Assembly: GCA_024233305.1 (NCBI GenBank)
Contig: JACKPV010000038.1
Location: 52,134 to 116,133 of the forward strand
DNA length: 64,000 nt
Source of the DNA: Verrucomicrobiales bacterium
GTDB lineage: Bacteria > Verrucomicrobiota > Verrucomicrobiia > Limisphaerales > J093
Direction of reading: 5' to 3'
The notes beneath the pieces were generated by a model, which had not been told where the DNA came from, did not search any database, and saw only the letters and a list, made by a program, of their open reading frames with translations. Position 1 is the stretch's first letter, and each line of letters begins with the position of its first letter. Made by a program: the position numbers and the translations under genes. This document shows, piece after piece, positions 1-11,140 of the stretch.

Positions 1-414
1 CTGGCCACGCGGGAGTGGAACGTCGTGGACCAACGGATTCCCACCCCGCTTCCCGTCGGACAGACGGCGCTCAACGACCCCGACTGGATCCCGCTGCACG
101 ACTCGCTCAACGGCGTCCTCGCGGAAATCCGTCGGTATTCCTCGTTCCGTGCCTTTCACAACGCGGGGTTCAGCGAGGACGAGATGACCCTCGACAGCCG
201 CTTGATCGGCCGTTCCGTCTGGAACACGCGCTGGCTGCTCATCATTCCGGGCGGCACCTTCCTGGCCGACCAGACCGAGGGCCTCGACACCTTCATCTAC
301 GGGCTGCGCGCCACCGACGGCGCCGCCATCGACAGCCGGGGCAATCCGCGGGACGGCCACGGGATCAGCGACATCAAACTCTCCTTCCAAACCTATGCGA
401 TCTCGGGGAACTGA
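1..414 (+). CDS. C-terminal part of a secreted/surface protein (5' end outside window)
   Basis: The reading frame is open from the first base and ends with TGA at 412-414, so only the last 137 residues are seen. An internal GTG at 25 could act as a start, but the frame continues upstream without a stop, so a truncated gene is more likely. The fragment has no transmembrane segment or catalytic motif. It contains a block (LLIIPGGTFLADQTEGLDTF) followed by a calcium-loop-like stretch (RGNPRDGHGISDIKLSFQTY), which I associate with C-terminal beta-domains of large extracellular proteins of Verrucomicrobiota and Planctomycetota. This is a resemblance from memory, not a search result. The gene lies 13 bases before the large adhesin gene on the same strand, so the two are probably co-transcribed. 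Confidence 0.6.
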   Translation: MATREWNVVDQRIPTPLPVGQTALNDPDWIPLHDSLNGVLAEIRRYSSFRAFHNAGFSEDEMTLDSRLIGRSVWNTRWLLIIPGGTFLADQTEGLDTFIYGLRATDGAAIDSRGNPRDGHGISDIKLSFQTYAISGN

Positions 415-427
415 ACGCGATCATCCC

Positions 428-3400
428 ATGCGCTCCATGCCTGCCGCCGCCTCGAACCTGAACCCGGCCCTGGCCCTGGCCGCCGCCGTGTGGCTCGCCC
501 CGGTTTCGCCCGCCGCCGCGGGCCTGCCCGAGCCGGACACGATCCTCTACGGAAAGGTCTTTCACCGGAACCACATCTACGAACTCGTCGTCACCGAGGG
601 CGAACTCGAGTGGATCATCCGTCTCGACGACGAGGGAACCCGCACCCTCACGCTCCGCACCGAACTCGAACCGCTCGCGGACGGCGCCTTCTCCTACCGC
701 CTCAAGGTCCCGCACGAGGCGTTCGTCGCCGGCTTCTCGGCGGCCAACTTGAGCCCGGACACCGTGCCGTTGGGGACGGACGACATCCGCTACCGGCACC
801 ACGAAATCCGCATCAACGGGACGCCCGCCCGCATCCTGCCACCCGGCCGGGAGTTCTTCGATGCCTCGCAGACCCGGCGGCTTTCGACCCACCGGCTCGA
901 TCTCGCGGCGGTGCTGGAGATCCCCGATTCGGACGGCGACGGCATCCCCGACTGGTGGGAAACCAAATTTGGTCTCGACCGTTTCGCCGCCGATGGGACC
1001 GGCGACCTGGACGGTGATGGACTCGACAATCGGACCGAGTTCCGGCTCGGCTCGGATCCGACCCTGCCGGACAACGCCCCGCGAATCGCCTGGGAAAACA
1101 CCGCCCTCGGCGAAGGCGCCACCGAGATCGTGACCTTCCAGGTGGTCGACGCGGACACCCCGCCGGACCAGCTGGTCTACACGCTGCTCGAAGCACCGGT
1201 CGGCGCGGAGTTCCACCTGCTGTTCGGCGCCACCTCGCCGGGCCCTGATGGCACGTTCGGCGACCGGCCGCTGCGCGCCGGAGACACGTTCACCCAAACC
1301 CAGGTGAACGCCGGTGAACTCGCCCTGCGGCACCAGAACCCGGAGGCCACGCAGATCGATTTCCGGCTCCGGCTCAGTGACGGCGACCCCGGGCATCCGC
1401 CGTTCGAAACCACCCTGACCGTGCATGTGCATCGCCCCTCGGCGGACGACGGCACCGGCGCGGCCATCTGGTATGACGCCCCCTTCGAGGCGCTCCAGTC
1501 CGGCGCGGCGACCGTCACCCGGATGACTGATCGCTCCGGACCCAAGCCCTGGCTTGACGGGGTCAGCCGGCCGTTCGATGCGCGGGCGGGAGAGGCGCCC
1601 ATCGACCTGACGAACGGCGGACCGCTGGGACAGCCTGTGCTGGCGTTCAACCTGCCCGGGACGCCTTTGCCGCCGGCGCCCGACGGATTGCCCGCCGGGC
1701 AGTTCCTCGCGCCGCCCGCCGCGGATCAGGCGCGCGTCTTTGCGGAGGGTGAACGCACCGTGTTCGCGATCGTGAAGACCATGGCCGACGGTACGCACCG
1801 TGGCCAGATCGTCAGCGGCGCCCACTTCGAGGTCGCCTTCACCGGCGCGGAAAACCACGGACGCGACAACCAGATCCGGTTCGCCACCGACAACGTCGGC
1901 ACCGTCTACGGCAACCACGAAATCCGCGACCGGTGGACGCTGGTCACGGCGTGGGAGGAAGCGGGTTTCATGACCGTGCAGCTCGACAGTGCCTGGGCCG
2001 GCGGACCGCACGCCCAGCGGGAAACCACCGATCTGGGCTCCGGACCGCTGCTTGGCGGCAAACAACACGTGAGCTTCGATCCCGAGGCCGGCCGCCAGCG
2101 CATGACCGTCGAGGAACCGTTCGAGGGGATGCTCGGCGAAGTCCTCGTGTTCAACCGTGCCCTCGAGGACGCCGAACGCGAGCGCATCAACTTCCAGCTC
2201 CTCAGCAAGTGGTTCGGCTGGGTGCTGCTCGACGGGAGCGAGGAATACCGCGACCTCGACTGGCGGGTGGCCAGCAGCCCGCTGACGCTGGAGGCCTACC
2301 GCAGCGAGTTCGTCCCGCGCCACGGGCCGGACCGCCACTACATCCTGCTGGGTGGCGCCGGCCACGACGTGCTCCAGGGCGGGCACAACGACGACATTCT
2401 GGTGGGGGAAGCCGGTATCGACCACCTGACGGGGCACGGCGGACGCGACCGGTTCGTCTTCAACCACACCGACAACGACCACGGCCAGGATGTCATCACG
2501 GACTTCCGTCCGCATCAGGACCACGACGCGATCGATCTCACCGATTTGCTCCGGGGTGACAGCCGGACCCTGCGGGACTATCTGCGTTTACGCACCGACG
2601 GTCAGCACTCCTACCTCGACATCGACTTCCAAGGCGAGGGGCGCTACGAAGATCACACCGTGGTCCTGCAACACATCGTGTTGCGCGATGAGGACCTCTA
2701 CGACCTTTGGGCCCGCACCAATCTCATCACCGGCGACAAGCGGTTTGCTCTGCCGGTCACCATTGCGACGACCGCCCCGGTGGCCACGGAGATCACCGGG
2801 GAGCCCGCGGTTTTCAATCTGCACTTCGGCGGCGAAAGCGTGCCCGACGGTTTGGAGATTCCGTTCGAATTGGGAGGCACTGCGATTCGCGATGTCGATT
2901 ACCGGCTCAGCGTGCGGACCTACCACGCAGAAACCGGCGTCTACTCCTGGGAACCGGTGGTCGGACACGAACTCTTCGTGCAGGAGAAGGTCGGCGATCT
3001 GGACTTTGCCATCCGCGTCGAGCCCTTGCCGGACGGACGGGCCGAGGGAACCGAAACCGTGGTGCTGCATCTCACCCCCGTTCCTGAAATGTTCGATCTG
3101 GTCACCGCCGAAGCCGGCGTCACCATCATCGACGGCCTGCCCCGGGTCGGCGTCGTGGCGTCGGATCCCGCCGCCAGCGAAGCCGGGGATGCAGGGGCCT
3201 TCACGCTGACCCGCGCCGGCAGCCTCGACATCCCGTTCGATGTCGCGGTCCAATTGACCGGTCCTGCGCGGAACGGCGTGGATTACCATTACATCCCCAG
3301 CGTCGTGCATTTCGCCGCCGGTCAACCGCAGGCGGTTGTTGCCGTGCAACCCATCCCCGACGACGAGCGGGAGCTGCCCGAGCCGGTCGAGTTGGTGATC

Positions 3401-4207
3401 CAGCCGGGGAACGGGCACCAGGTGGATCCCGCCGGCCAGGCGGCCACCGTGGTGATCGCGGATGCGGGACCGGTCATCACCGTCGAAACCGTCGAACCGC
3501 TCGCCGTCGTGCAGGACAGCCGCCCGGGCGCCTTCCTCGTGCGGCGGCAGGGCATGGTCAACGAGACCCTTACGGTCCGGCTCGGCTTCACGGGGTCGGC
3601 GACCATGAACGTCGACTACGAACACTCCAGCCCGTTCGTCACGTTTGCCCCCGGCAACACCACCGTGGTCGTGAGCATCCAGCCGCGGCCGGGCGCCAGC
3701 CTCCCGGACGGGGTGGAGACGGTGGATCTGAGCGTGCTTCAAGACGTGAGCTATACCCTCGGCGCCATGGCCACCGCTCGCGTGCGGCTGGTCGGGGCCA
3801 CCCGGACGTTCGCGCAATGGAAGGACATCCACTTTCCTGGCGAGCCCACGCCGGCGGCCCTGTTCGCCACCCTCGATTTCGATGGCGACCGTCTCTCGAA
3901 CGGGACCGAGTACGCCTTCGGCTTCGATCCCACCGTGGCGGATCCGCGCCCGGCCGGATCGCCCGTCGCGGTGCGGCAGGCCGGTCGGTTCGGGGTGCGA
4001 TTCGCACGCCCGGTGGCGGTCGTCGACGTTGTGTATGACCTCGAGGTCTCCCCGGACCTTAAGACCTGGACGCCCGCTGGCGACCGGTTTGAGACGCTGT
4101 CCGGGGAGTTGCGGGCCGGAGGGCTCGAGGAAATCACGTGCCTCGAGCGGGAGCCCGCACCGAATGGCGCGTGGTTGTTCGTGCGGGTGCTACCCCGGTT
4201 GCCATGA
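428..4207 (+). CDS. Large secreted RTX/Calx-beta adhesin-like protein
   Basis: A 1259-residue protein, predicted to be secreted and calcium-binding. I chose the ATG at 428 because it puts a signal peptide at the N-terminus (about residues 1-32, ending in an alanine-rich stretch); a start at 395 would add 11 charged residues. Visible domains in order: a thrombospondin-3/EF-hand-like pair (DSDGDGIPDWW and DLDGDGLDNRTEF, about residues 168-212), a CSPG4/cadherin-like repeat (about 213-340), a LamG/concanavalin-like region (about 345-600), an RTX-type glycine-aspartate nonapeptide block (GGAGHDVLQGGHNDDILVG, about 640-680), and three Calx-beta domains (about 775-905, 905-1010, 1012-1122). A final ~130-residue domain starts with another DFDGDRLSNGTEY calcium loop. 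Role in surface attachment or polymer binding is inferred from the domain set. Its stop codon overlaps the start of the foldase gene by four bases. Confidence 0.85.
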   Translation: MRSMPAAASNLNPALALAAAVWLAPVSPAAAGLPEPDTILYGKVFHRNHIYELVVTEGELEWIIRLDDEGTRTLTLRTELEPLADGAFSYRLKVPHEAFVAGFSAANLSPDTVPLGTDDIRYRHHEIRINGTPARILPPGREFFDASQTRRLSTHRLDLAAVLEIPDSDGDGIPDWWETKFGLDRFAADGTGDLDGDGLDNRTEFRLGSDPTLPDNAPRIAWENTALGEGATEIVTFQVVDADTPPDQLVYTLLEAPVGAEFHLLFGATSPGPDGTFGDRPLRAGDTFTQTQVNAGELALRHQNPEATQIDFRLRLSDGDPGHPPFETTLTVHVHRPSADDGTGAAIWYDAPFEALQSGAATVTRMTDRSGPKPWLDGVSRPFDARAGEAPIDLTNGGPLGQPVLAFNLPGTPLPPAPDGLPAGQFLAPPAADQARVFAEGERTVFAIVKTMADGTHRGQIVSGAHFEVAFTGAENHGRDNQIRFATDNVGTVYGNHEIRDRWTLVTAWEEAGFMTVQLDSAWAGGPHAQRETTDLGSGPLLGGKQHVSFDPEAGRQRMTVEEPFEGMLGEVLVFNRALEDAERERINFQLLSKWFGWVLLDGSEEYRDLDWRVASSPLTLEAYRSEFVPRHGPDRHYILLGGAGHDVLQGGHNDDILVGEAGIDHLTGHGGRDRFVFNHTDNDHGQDVITDFRPHQDHDAIDLTDLLRGDSRTLRDYLRLRTDGQHSYLDIDFQGEGRYEDHTVVLQHIVLRDEDLYDLWARTNLITGDKRFALPVTIATTAPVATEITGEPAVFNLHFGGESVPDGLEIPFELGGTAIRDVDYRLSVRTYHAETGVYSWEPVVGHELFVQEKVGDLDFAIRVEPLPDGRAEGTETVVLHLTPVPEMFDLVTAEAGVTIIDGLPRVGVVASDPAASEAGDAGAFTLTRAGSLDIPFDVAVQLTGPARNGVDYHYIPSVVHFAAGQPQAVVAVQPIPDDERELPEPVELVIQPGNGHQVDPAGQAATVVIADAGPVITVETVEPLAVVQDSRPGAFLVRRQGMVNETLTVRLGFTGSATMNVDYEHSSPFVTFAPGNTTVVVSIQPRPGASLPDGVETVDLSVLQDVSYTLGAMATARVRLVGATRTFAQWKDIHFPGEPTPAALFATLDFDGDRLSNGTEYAFGFDPTVADPRPAGSPVAVRQAGRFGVRFARPVAVVDVVYDLEVSPDLKTWTPAGDRFETLSGELRAGGLEEITCLEREPAPNGAWLFVRVLPRLP

Positions 4208-5277
4208 CGGGTCGGAACAAGCTACCGCGATGGGTCCGCCGGGTGTTCACTGACCCGAACGCCCGCGTTCCCGGGACTGCCCCCACGCGCGCCACCCGTC
4301 CGCCAGCAGTCAATCCGGCCGCCCTTCGCGGGGTCTTGAGTCTGGTGTGCTCCCTGGCCTGGTTCGCCGGCAGCACCGGTTGTTCGCGTCCGCCCGCGCC
4401 CGATCCGGATCTGGTCGCCCGCATCGGCGATCGGGAGATCCGCGTGGCCGAGTTCGAGGACTGGATGCGACACCGTGCGGTGGGCGCCAATCAGCGGGCG
4501 AAGGAAGCCCTCCTGGAGGAGCTGTTCGATCATTACGCGGCCGTCCAGGAGGCGGTCGATCGCGGGCTCGACCGGGATCCCGCCATCCGCCGCGCCTGGG
4601 AAAACCTCCTGGTCAGCCGGTTGCGAGAGCAACAGCTGGAACCGCGACTGACGAACGCCGTGCCCACGCCGTCGCAGGTGGCGGTGCAATACTCAAATCG
4701 AATCGCGGCCTTCAACGAACCCGAGTTGCGACGCGGGGCGATGCTGTTCGCCAGCCTGCCGCCCGAAGCCCCGGAAGATCGGCGGATGGCCGTGCGCGAA
4801 CGGCTTGCCCGGGCGCGGCAGCTGGCCCTGGGCGCAAGCGCCGCTGAACCCGGCACGCGCGGTTTCGGCGCGCTCGCCGTCGAGTTCTCGGAGGACCCGG
4901 TCACACGCTACAAGGGAGGGGACCTCGGCTGGCTCGCCGCCAGCCGGTCGGACAACCGCTTCGATCCTGCCGTGCTCGAAGCGCTGTTCGCCCTGCGCCA
5001 GACGAATGACGTCAGCGGGGTCATCGAAACGCCCCGCGGCTTCTATGTCGTGAAATGGCTCGATGTCCGGCCCGCCCGCGTGAAGTCACTGGAATCCGTC
5101 CGCGCGATGCTCGAACACGAGTTGTTGATCGAGAACCGCCGGCAGGCCGAGGCCGACTGGAGACTGGAAGTGCGCGAGGGCCGCCGGATCGAGGTGTTCC
5201 CCGAAGTCCTGAATCGGATCACGGCTCCCGCCGGCCGCGGCGTGGCCGGCCCGCCGGATCCCCCCGCGGTTCCTTGA
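4204..5277 (+). CDS. PpiC/SurA-like peptidylprolyl isomerase lipoprotein
   Basis: A 357-residue periplasmic foldase candidate. The ATG at 4204 overlaps the preceding stop (ATGA), which indicates translational coupling to the adhesin gene and suggests that this chaperone helps fold or export it. After a basic N-terminal region of about 43 residues comes a hydrophobic segment ending in a lipobox-like GSTGC, so the mature protein may be a lipoprotein. Residues about 70-150 form a SurA/PrsA-like helical chaperone region. A parvulin (PpiC) domain follows at about 165-290, with FGALAVEFSEDP and GGDLGWLAASRSDNRFDPA matching the family pattern and GVIETPRGFYVVKWLDVRPA as the last strands. The lipobox is not ideal because it lacks an aliphatic residue at -3, so a membrane-anchored form is an alternative. 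Confidence 0.85.
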   Translation: MTGRNKLPRWVRRVFTDPNARVPGTAPTRATRPPAVNPAALRGVLSLVCSLAWFAGSTGCSRPPAPDPDLVARIGDREIRVAEFEDWMRHRAVGANQRAKEALLEELFDHYAAVQEAVDRGLDRDPAIRRAWENLLVSRLREQQLEPRLTNAVPTPSQVAVQYSNRIAAFNEPELRRGAMLFASLPPEAPEDRRMAVRERLARARQLALGASAAEPGTRGFGALAVEFSEDPVTRYKGGDLGWLAASRSDNRFDPAVLEALFALRQTNDVSGVIETPRGFYVVKWLDVRPARVKSLESVRAMLEHELLIENRRQAEADWRLEVREGRRIEVFPEVLNRITAPAGRGVAGPPDPPAVP

Positions 5278-5297
5278 GCCGGCCCGCACTGTAGGCT

Positions 5298-5825
5298 TCA
5301 AGGGCAGGTCGCCGCATCCCGCAGGCCATCCGCTTCCGCGCGCACCGCCTCCTTTTCGCGGACGGTGTCGAAGAACTCCTCGGCCACCATGAAACCCACG
5401 CAGTTCGGAGCGCCGCAGCAACAGGGGTGATCGCGGTAGTCGGCGATGTCGTAGCCGTAGTTGAACGTGAGTTCCTCCCCGGCACGGATGGTGCGCAGAG
5501 CGCGAATCCAGATGCGGCTCTCCTCGTTCTCCGCTTCGCAGTTGGGCGCGCAACTGTGGTTGATGAACCGCGCCGGATTCCACTCGACGTTGCCGTCCAG
5601 ATCGAAGTGCTCGTCGACGTCGAAGATGTACTCGTTCTGGGCCTCAAGCTGGGCGGCGGATTCGGTCTTACTGATCTTGCGGCCGAGGTATTCGATGAGC
5701 CGGGTTCCCTTGCGGATCGTTCGACGGGCGAACGCACCCGTGCCGTGAATGCCCGAGCGGCGAAATTCGATCCACTTGTTCTCCGGCGGTGCGGCGGCAA
5801 CCCGGCCTGGCTGAGCGCGTTTCAT
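5298..5825 (-). CDS. SET-domain protein lysine methyltransferase with post-SET cysteines
   Basis: A 175-residue protein with a complete SET fold. It probably transfers methyl groups from S-adenosylmethionine to a protein lysine; the substrate cannot be read from the sequence. Visible motifs: GxG region (SGIHGTGAFA, about 24-33), the catalytic NHSCAPNC (89-96), ELTFNYGY (118-125), and a post-SET CxCx4C cluster at 135-142, which with the NHSC cysteine can hold one zinc. The gene has the short, core-only architecture seen in stand-alone bacterial SET proteins. I chose ATG 5825; a TTG at 5936 would add a 37-residue low-complexity leader overlapping the upstream stop. It is convergent with the foldase gene (20 bases apart) and lies behind the beta-CASP gene on the same strand. 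Confidence 0.85.
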   Translation of the reverse strand: MKRAQPGRVAAAPPENKWIEFRRSGIHGTGAFARRTIRKGTRLIEYLGRKISKTESAAQLEAQNEYIFDVDEHFDLDGNVEWNPARFINHSCAPNCEAENEESRIWIRALRTIRAGEELTFNYGYDIADYRDHPCCCGAPNCVGFMVAEEFFDTVREKEAVRAEADGLRDAATCP

Positions 5826-5932
5826 GGGTGATGCGGGCGCCCCGGCAAACGACCCGCCGGAAAAGCCTCGCGCCGACTCTGCCCGACCACCCCCGCATGC
5901 GCCAAGCTTCCTTCCGGTCTTTTCGCCCGCCG

Positions 5933-7327
5933 TCAATCGAGCGTCAACGGCTCGCCATAGCCGGGCAGCTCGGCTTCGATCCCGAAGCGTTCCCGCACCG
6001 CCTCCCGCAATCCCTCGCGCCCGCGCCCCTCGCCGTGGGTCAACACCAGCCGCGGACCGCCCGACGCCAGGCAGGCGAACCAGTGCAACAGGTCTTTCTG
6101 GCCGGCGTGCGCGCTGAATCCGCCCAACGTGCGGATGTTCGCCTGCACGGCGATCTTCTCGCCGTGGATGCGCACCATCGGCTCACCCTCGACCAACCGA
6201 CGCCCCAGCGAGCCCTCCCCCTGGTAGCCCACGATCAACACCCAGGTCTCGGGGCGCCACAGGTTCTGCTTCAGATGATGCAGGATGCGGCCCGCGTTGC
6301 ACATCCCGGCGCCCGCCAGCACCAGGCAGGGCCCGGCGACCTCGTTGATCGCCTTCGAGTCGTCGGCGGAGGTGCTGAGGTTCAACGAGCTGAGGTCCGA
6401 CTGCATCTGGTGGTTCCGCCGCAGCGAGATGGCTTCCTCGTCGTACAGCTCCGGATGCCGCTCGTAAATGCGTGTCGCCTCGATGGCCATCGGGCTGTCC
6501 AGGTAGATCGGGAACCGCGGCACCAGGTTGCGCCGGAACATCGAGGCCAGCAGATACAGCATCAACTGGGCGCGACCGACCGCGAACGTCGGCACCAGGA
6601 TCTTGCCCTTTTCCTCGACGGCGCGCGCGACGATCTGCTCGAACTCCCCGACGGTCTCCGTCAGCGAGCGATGATCGCGGTCGCCATAAGTCGACTCGAG
6701 GAACACCATGTCGGCGCGGCGCAGGCATTCGTAGTCCTTGAGGATCGGCACGCCCAACGGGCCGAGATCGCCGGAGAAAACGACGATGCGCTCGTGCCCG
6801 TTCTCCTGCACCAGCAACTGGATGCTCGATGAGCCGAGGATGTGGCCCGCTTCGGCAAAGCGCGCCTTGATGCCCGGGGCGACGTCGACGGGTTCGTCAT
6901 ACGCCACCGGGACGATCCGACCGAGGATGGCCTCGACATGCCCGATCGTGTAAAGGGGTTCCTCCGGCGGTTTGGCCTGGCGCTCCAGCTTGCGGTTGAG
7001 CCGCTCCGCGTCGTGCGCCTGGATCTTCGCCGAATCGCGCAGAATCAGCGCGGTGAGATCCTGCGTCGCGGGCGTGGCGAAGACGGGGCCTTCGTAACCG
7101 CGCCTGGCCAGCAACGGTAGCCGGCCCACATGGTCCAGATGACAGTGGGTCAGCAACACGGCATCCAGGCTGCGGGGGGAAATCCCGCGCGGCAGCGTGT
7201 TGCGCCGTTCCGCCATCCGAACGCCCTGAAACATGCCGAAATCGATCAGGACCTGCGCCCGGTCGGTCTGCACCAGATAGGCCGAGCCCGTGACTTCGCC
7301 GGCCGCGCCGTAGGGGGTGATTTGCAT
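5933..7327 (-). CDS. Beta-CASP metallo-beta-lactamase-fold ribonuclease (CPSF-like)
   Basis: A 464-residue cytoplasmic metallohydrolase. The N-terminal metallo-beta-lactamase domain carries the zinc motif THCHLDHVG (His61, His63, Asp65, His66), the His of GHILGSSSIQ, and the Asp of VVFSGDLGPLG. The inserted beta-CASP domain shows VPTFAVGRAQLMLYLLASMF, and the C-terminal half has GGFSAHAGQKDLLHWF and LTHGEGRGREGL, the usual last metal ligands. Family members of this length act on RNA (mRNA 3'-end processing/exoribonuclease type); the exact substrate is inferred from homology only. The start ATG gives the typical short beta-strand opening MQITPYGAAGEVTGSAYL. Confidence 0.9.
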   Translation of the reverse strand: MQITPYGAAGEVTGSAYLVQTDRAQVLIDFGMFQGVRMAERRNTLPRGISPRSLDAVLLTHCHLDHVGRLPLLARRGYEGPVFATPATQDLTALILRDSAKIQAHDAERLNRKLERQAKPPEEPLYTIGHVEAILGRIVPVAYDEPVDVAPGIKARFAEAGHILGSSSIQLLVQENGHERIVVFSGDLGPLGVPILKDYECLRRADMVFLESTYGDRDHRSLTETVGEFEQIVARAVEEKGKILVPTFAVGRAQLMLYLLASMFRRNLVPRFPIYLDSPMAIEATRIYERHPELYDEEAISLRRNHQMQSDLSSLNLSTSADDSKAINEVAGPCLVLAGAGMCNAGRILHHLKQNLWRPETWVLIVGYQGEGSLGRRLVEGEPMVRIHGEKIAVQANIRTLGGFSAHAGQKDLLHWFACLASGGPRLVLTHGEGRGREGLREAVRERFGIEAELPGYGEPLTLD

Positions 7328-7519
7328 AGCGTCGTCTCGTCTTTGCTGGAAGCGGGTTCGATCATCGAACCCGAGGGTGTGTTGTCTGCCGCGCAGCCTA
7401 CCTGCACGCTCCCGCCCCGGGGAGAAAAATGGGGGAAATCCTGCGCGGCCGGCATCGGAAAGAGTCCGCGACGCCAGCCCCGGTGGCGAAGCGCCGGGGG
7501 TCGCCAGGCCGGCGCGGGT

Positions 7520-8444
7520 TCAGGCGGCGCCGTCGGTCAGGCGGGCGCGGACTTTCTCGAGCAGGGCCTTGGTGGCGCGGATGCCGTCGGGCTCGGCGAG
7601 CCGGCTGCCCTCGTACTCGATCCCGACGTAGCCGCGGTAGCCCGCCTCAAGCACGATTTTCATCATGCGCTCGTAGTCGGTGTGGAGTTCGCGTCCGTGT
7701 TCGTCGAAATCGTGGCTCTTCGCGCTTACAGCACGGGCGAAAGGCATGAGTTCGGCCACGCCACGGTACCGGTCGTAGTCTTCGCCGTCCCGGATCCGAA
7801 AGTTGCCGAAGTCCGGCAGGGTGCCGCAGTTGCGCAGACCCACCTGCTTGATGACGGCGGCCAGCCAGGCGCCGTTCGACGACAGGCCGCCGTGGTTCTC
7901 GACGAGGACGTTCAACCCATGGCGGGCGGCCTGTTCGGAAAGCCGGCGCAACCCGTCGGCGGCCCGGTCCCGCTGCTCCTCGAAGGTCCCCTGGCCGAGC
8001 GTGGCGGCGTTCACGCGGATCGAATGGCATTGCAGCTGTTTGGCGGCCTCGATCCACTTGAAGTGGTTGTCGACCGCCTGCAGCCGCTGGTTGGTGTCGG
8101 GGTGGCCCAACTCGCCCTCGCCGTCCACCATGATCAACAGGATCTTGACCCCGAAACCGTCGGCCCGGCGTTTGAAGTCGGACAGGTAGTCCGAATCCCG
8201 GGCCTTGTCCTTGAAGAACTGGTTGACCAGTTCGACGGCTTCGATCCCGTATTGCTCGCGGGCGATCTGGGGGAAGTCATCGTGCCGGACGCGCCCGCCG
8301 AAAAGCGAGCGGTGTAGGGACCACTCGGCGAGCGAGATCACGTAGGGCAACTTGTCGGTGCCGGCCAGCGGGGACCGGCGACCGGCCTGTCCGAGGACAG
8401 AACCGGTCGCGGCCAGGGCGGCTCCCTTGAGGAATGTGCGGCGA

Positions 8445-8452
<8 letters not shown>
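7520..8452 (-). CDS. Tat-exported sugar phosphate isomerase/epimerase (TIM barrel)
   Basis: A 310-residue xylose-isomerase-like TIM-barrel protein. The N-terminus has a twin-arginine signal (DRRTFLKGAALAATG), so export in folded form is predicted. Barrel strands are recognisable, with metal-binding acidic residues in VLVENHGG, GTLPDFGNF and YVGIEYEGS, the E/D/H/E pattern of the AP-endonuclease-2 superfamily. The substrate is unknown; relatives isomerise or epimerise keto-sugars and inositol derivatives. The start codon lies inside the end of the upstream MFS transporter gene (8-base overlap ATGATTGA), so the two are one transcription unit and probably handle the same sugar or nucleoside-derived compound. 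About 190 bases without a gene follow. Confidence 0.85.
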
Positions 8453-10010
<1,558 letters not shown>

Positions 10011-10579
10011 GTCAGAGGAAGGCAACGGATTGTCGGTGAGAGACGGAACCGCCGGCCGCCGCCGGAACGTCCGGGCAGGCGGGCAGGTCCCATGGAAACG
10101 CGCCGGTCATCAGCAGGAAGCAGGGACCCGCCCGCGAGCGCGAGGCTCCGGGCCGCCTTGGTCGAATTGGTGACGCGGTTGCATGTGTCCGGGAAGGCTA
10201 GAAAGAAAGCGGTCCGCTTGGCAAGCCGTACGGCGCCCATTGTGACGCCGCCGCCCAGTTCCGGTTCAGCCTGTCCGGAGCGCTGGACTTATCCCGCAGC
10301 CGGCGGGGCTCCCGGTGGGGCCGGCGGCGTTGATTCGGCACCCCCTTTCGCCAGCCGCCGCGAACTCGGAAAAAGCCGGGACGCGCACTTTGCTCGGTGC
10401 CGGCAATCGGTGAAGCCTCGCGCGCCCATCGCAGGGTGCGGTGGGCAGTCCGTGCGGACTGCTGTCCCCGGGGCGGCAGACGGGTGTTCGTGTTCGGGGC
10501 GGGGGTCGCATCGGACACGGGCGGCCGCCGGCAGGAATGCTTTGAATCCGGGACCGAAAGCCGCTAAACAACCCGTCGA
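10011..10579. other. Divergent intergenic region without a convincing gene
   Basis: About 570 bases separate the leftward transporter gene from the rightward methyltransferase gene and must hold both promoters. The short open frames here have no recognisable protein features and look like chance frames of high-GC DNA. I see no tRNA, terminator or clear repeat. Confidence 0.5.
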
Positions 10580-11140
10580 ATGGGCGTCGCCGGATTGAAG
10601 CTCAACCTCGGTTGCGGAGAGAAGTATCTCCCGGGGTATGTGAACTGTGACCTGTTGTCGCACGTTCGCGCCGACCGCCATTTCGATCTGAACCGCGTGC
10701 CGTATCCGTTCGCGGCGGGCTGCGCGGCCGAGATCCTGCTCGACAACGTGCTCGAGCACCTCGACGACCTCCTGGCGGTGATGGGGGAACTGCACCGCCT
10801 GCTGGCGCCCGGCGGCCGGCTGCGGGTCTGGGTGCCTTATGGCAAGAGCGACTGGGCGTTGCAGGATCCGACGCACAAGCACTACTTCACCGAGCAGAGC
10901 ATGAACTACTTTTGCGAGGGGTGGGCCTACAGCTATTACGTCCCGTTCCGGTTCCGTTTGATCGAGGCGCGGCTGTTCGCGGATGCCAACAACCGGCGGC
11001 AGCGCCTGCGCAATCTCATCCCCTTCCGCAGCGTGCTGCGGTATTTCCTGTTCAACCTGTACGACGGCATCTACTTCGAACTCGAAAAGCCCGCCGGGGG
11101 TCCGGCGTCCCCCGCCGTCCCGCCGTCTCCCGCGCCATGA
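10580..11140 (+). CDS. SAM-dependent methyltransferase (type 11-like)
   Basis: A 186-residue class I methyltransferase. Motif I is clear (LKLNLGCGEKYLPGYVNCD, about 6-24), followed by the acidic strand DNVLEHLDDL and the post-motif helix LHRLLAPGGRLRVWVPYG. This short form often acts on glycans, lipids or small metabolites. The last ~15 residues are a Pro/Ala tail. The stop codon overlaps the start of the YfhO-like membrane protein (ATGA), so the two are translationally coupled. This suggests modification of a cell-envelope lipid or glycan handled by the membrane protein. The substrate is unknown. Confidence 0.85.
   Translation: MGVAGLKLNLGCGEKYLPGYVNCDLLSHVRADRHFDLNRVPYPFAAGCAAEILLDNVLEHLDDLLAVMGELHRLLAPGGRLRVWVPYGKSDWALQDPTHKHYFTEQSMNYFCEGWAYSYYVPFRFRLIEARLFADANNRRQRLRNLIPFRSVLRYFLFNLYDGIYFELEKPAGGPASPAVPPSPAP

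Noticed and set aside
374..2524. A 716-codon frame antisense to the adhesin
   Set aside because: The plus-strand frame has signal peptide, RTX and Calx-beta features; the antisense frame has none.
7353..7373. Palindrome CGGGTTCGATCATCGAACCCG resembling a tRNA T-loop
   Set aside because: No acceptor stem or anticodon arm is nearby; it is only a short inverted repeat.
10912..11136. N-terminal extension of the YfhO-like protein
   Set aside because: It overlaps the methyltransferase gene in another frame; the coupled ATG at 11137 starts the membrane protein.
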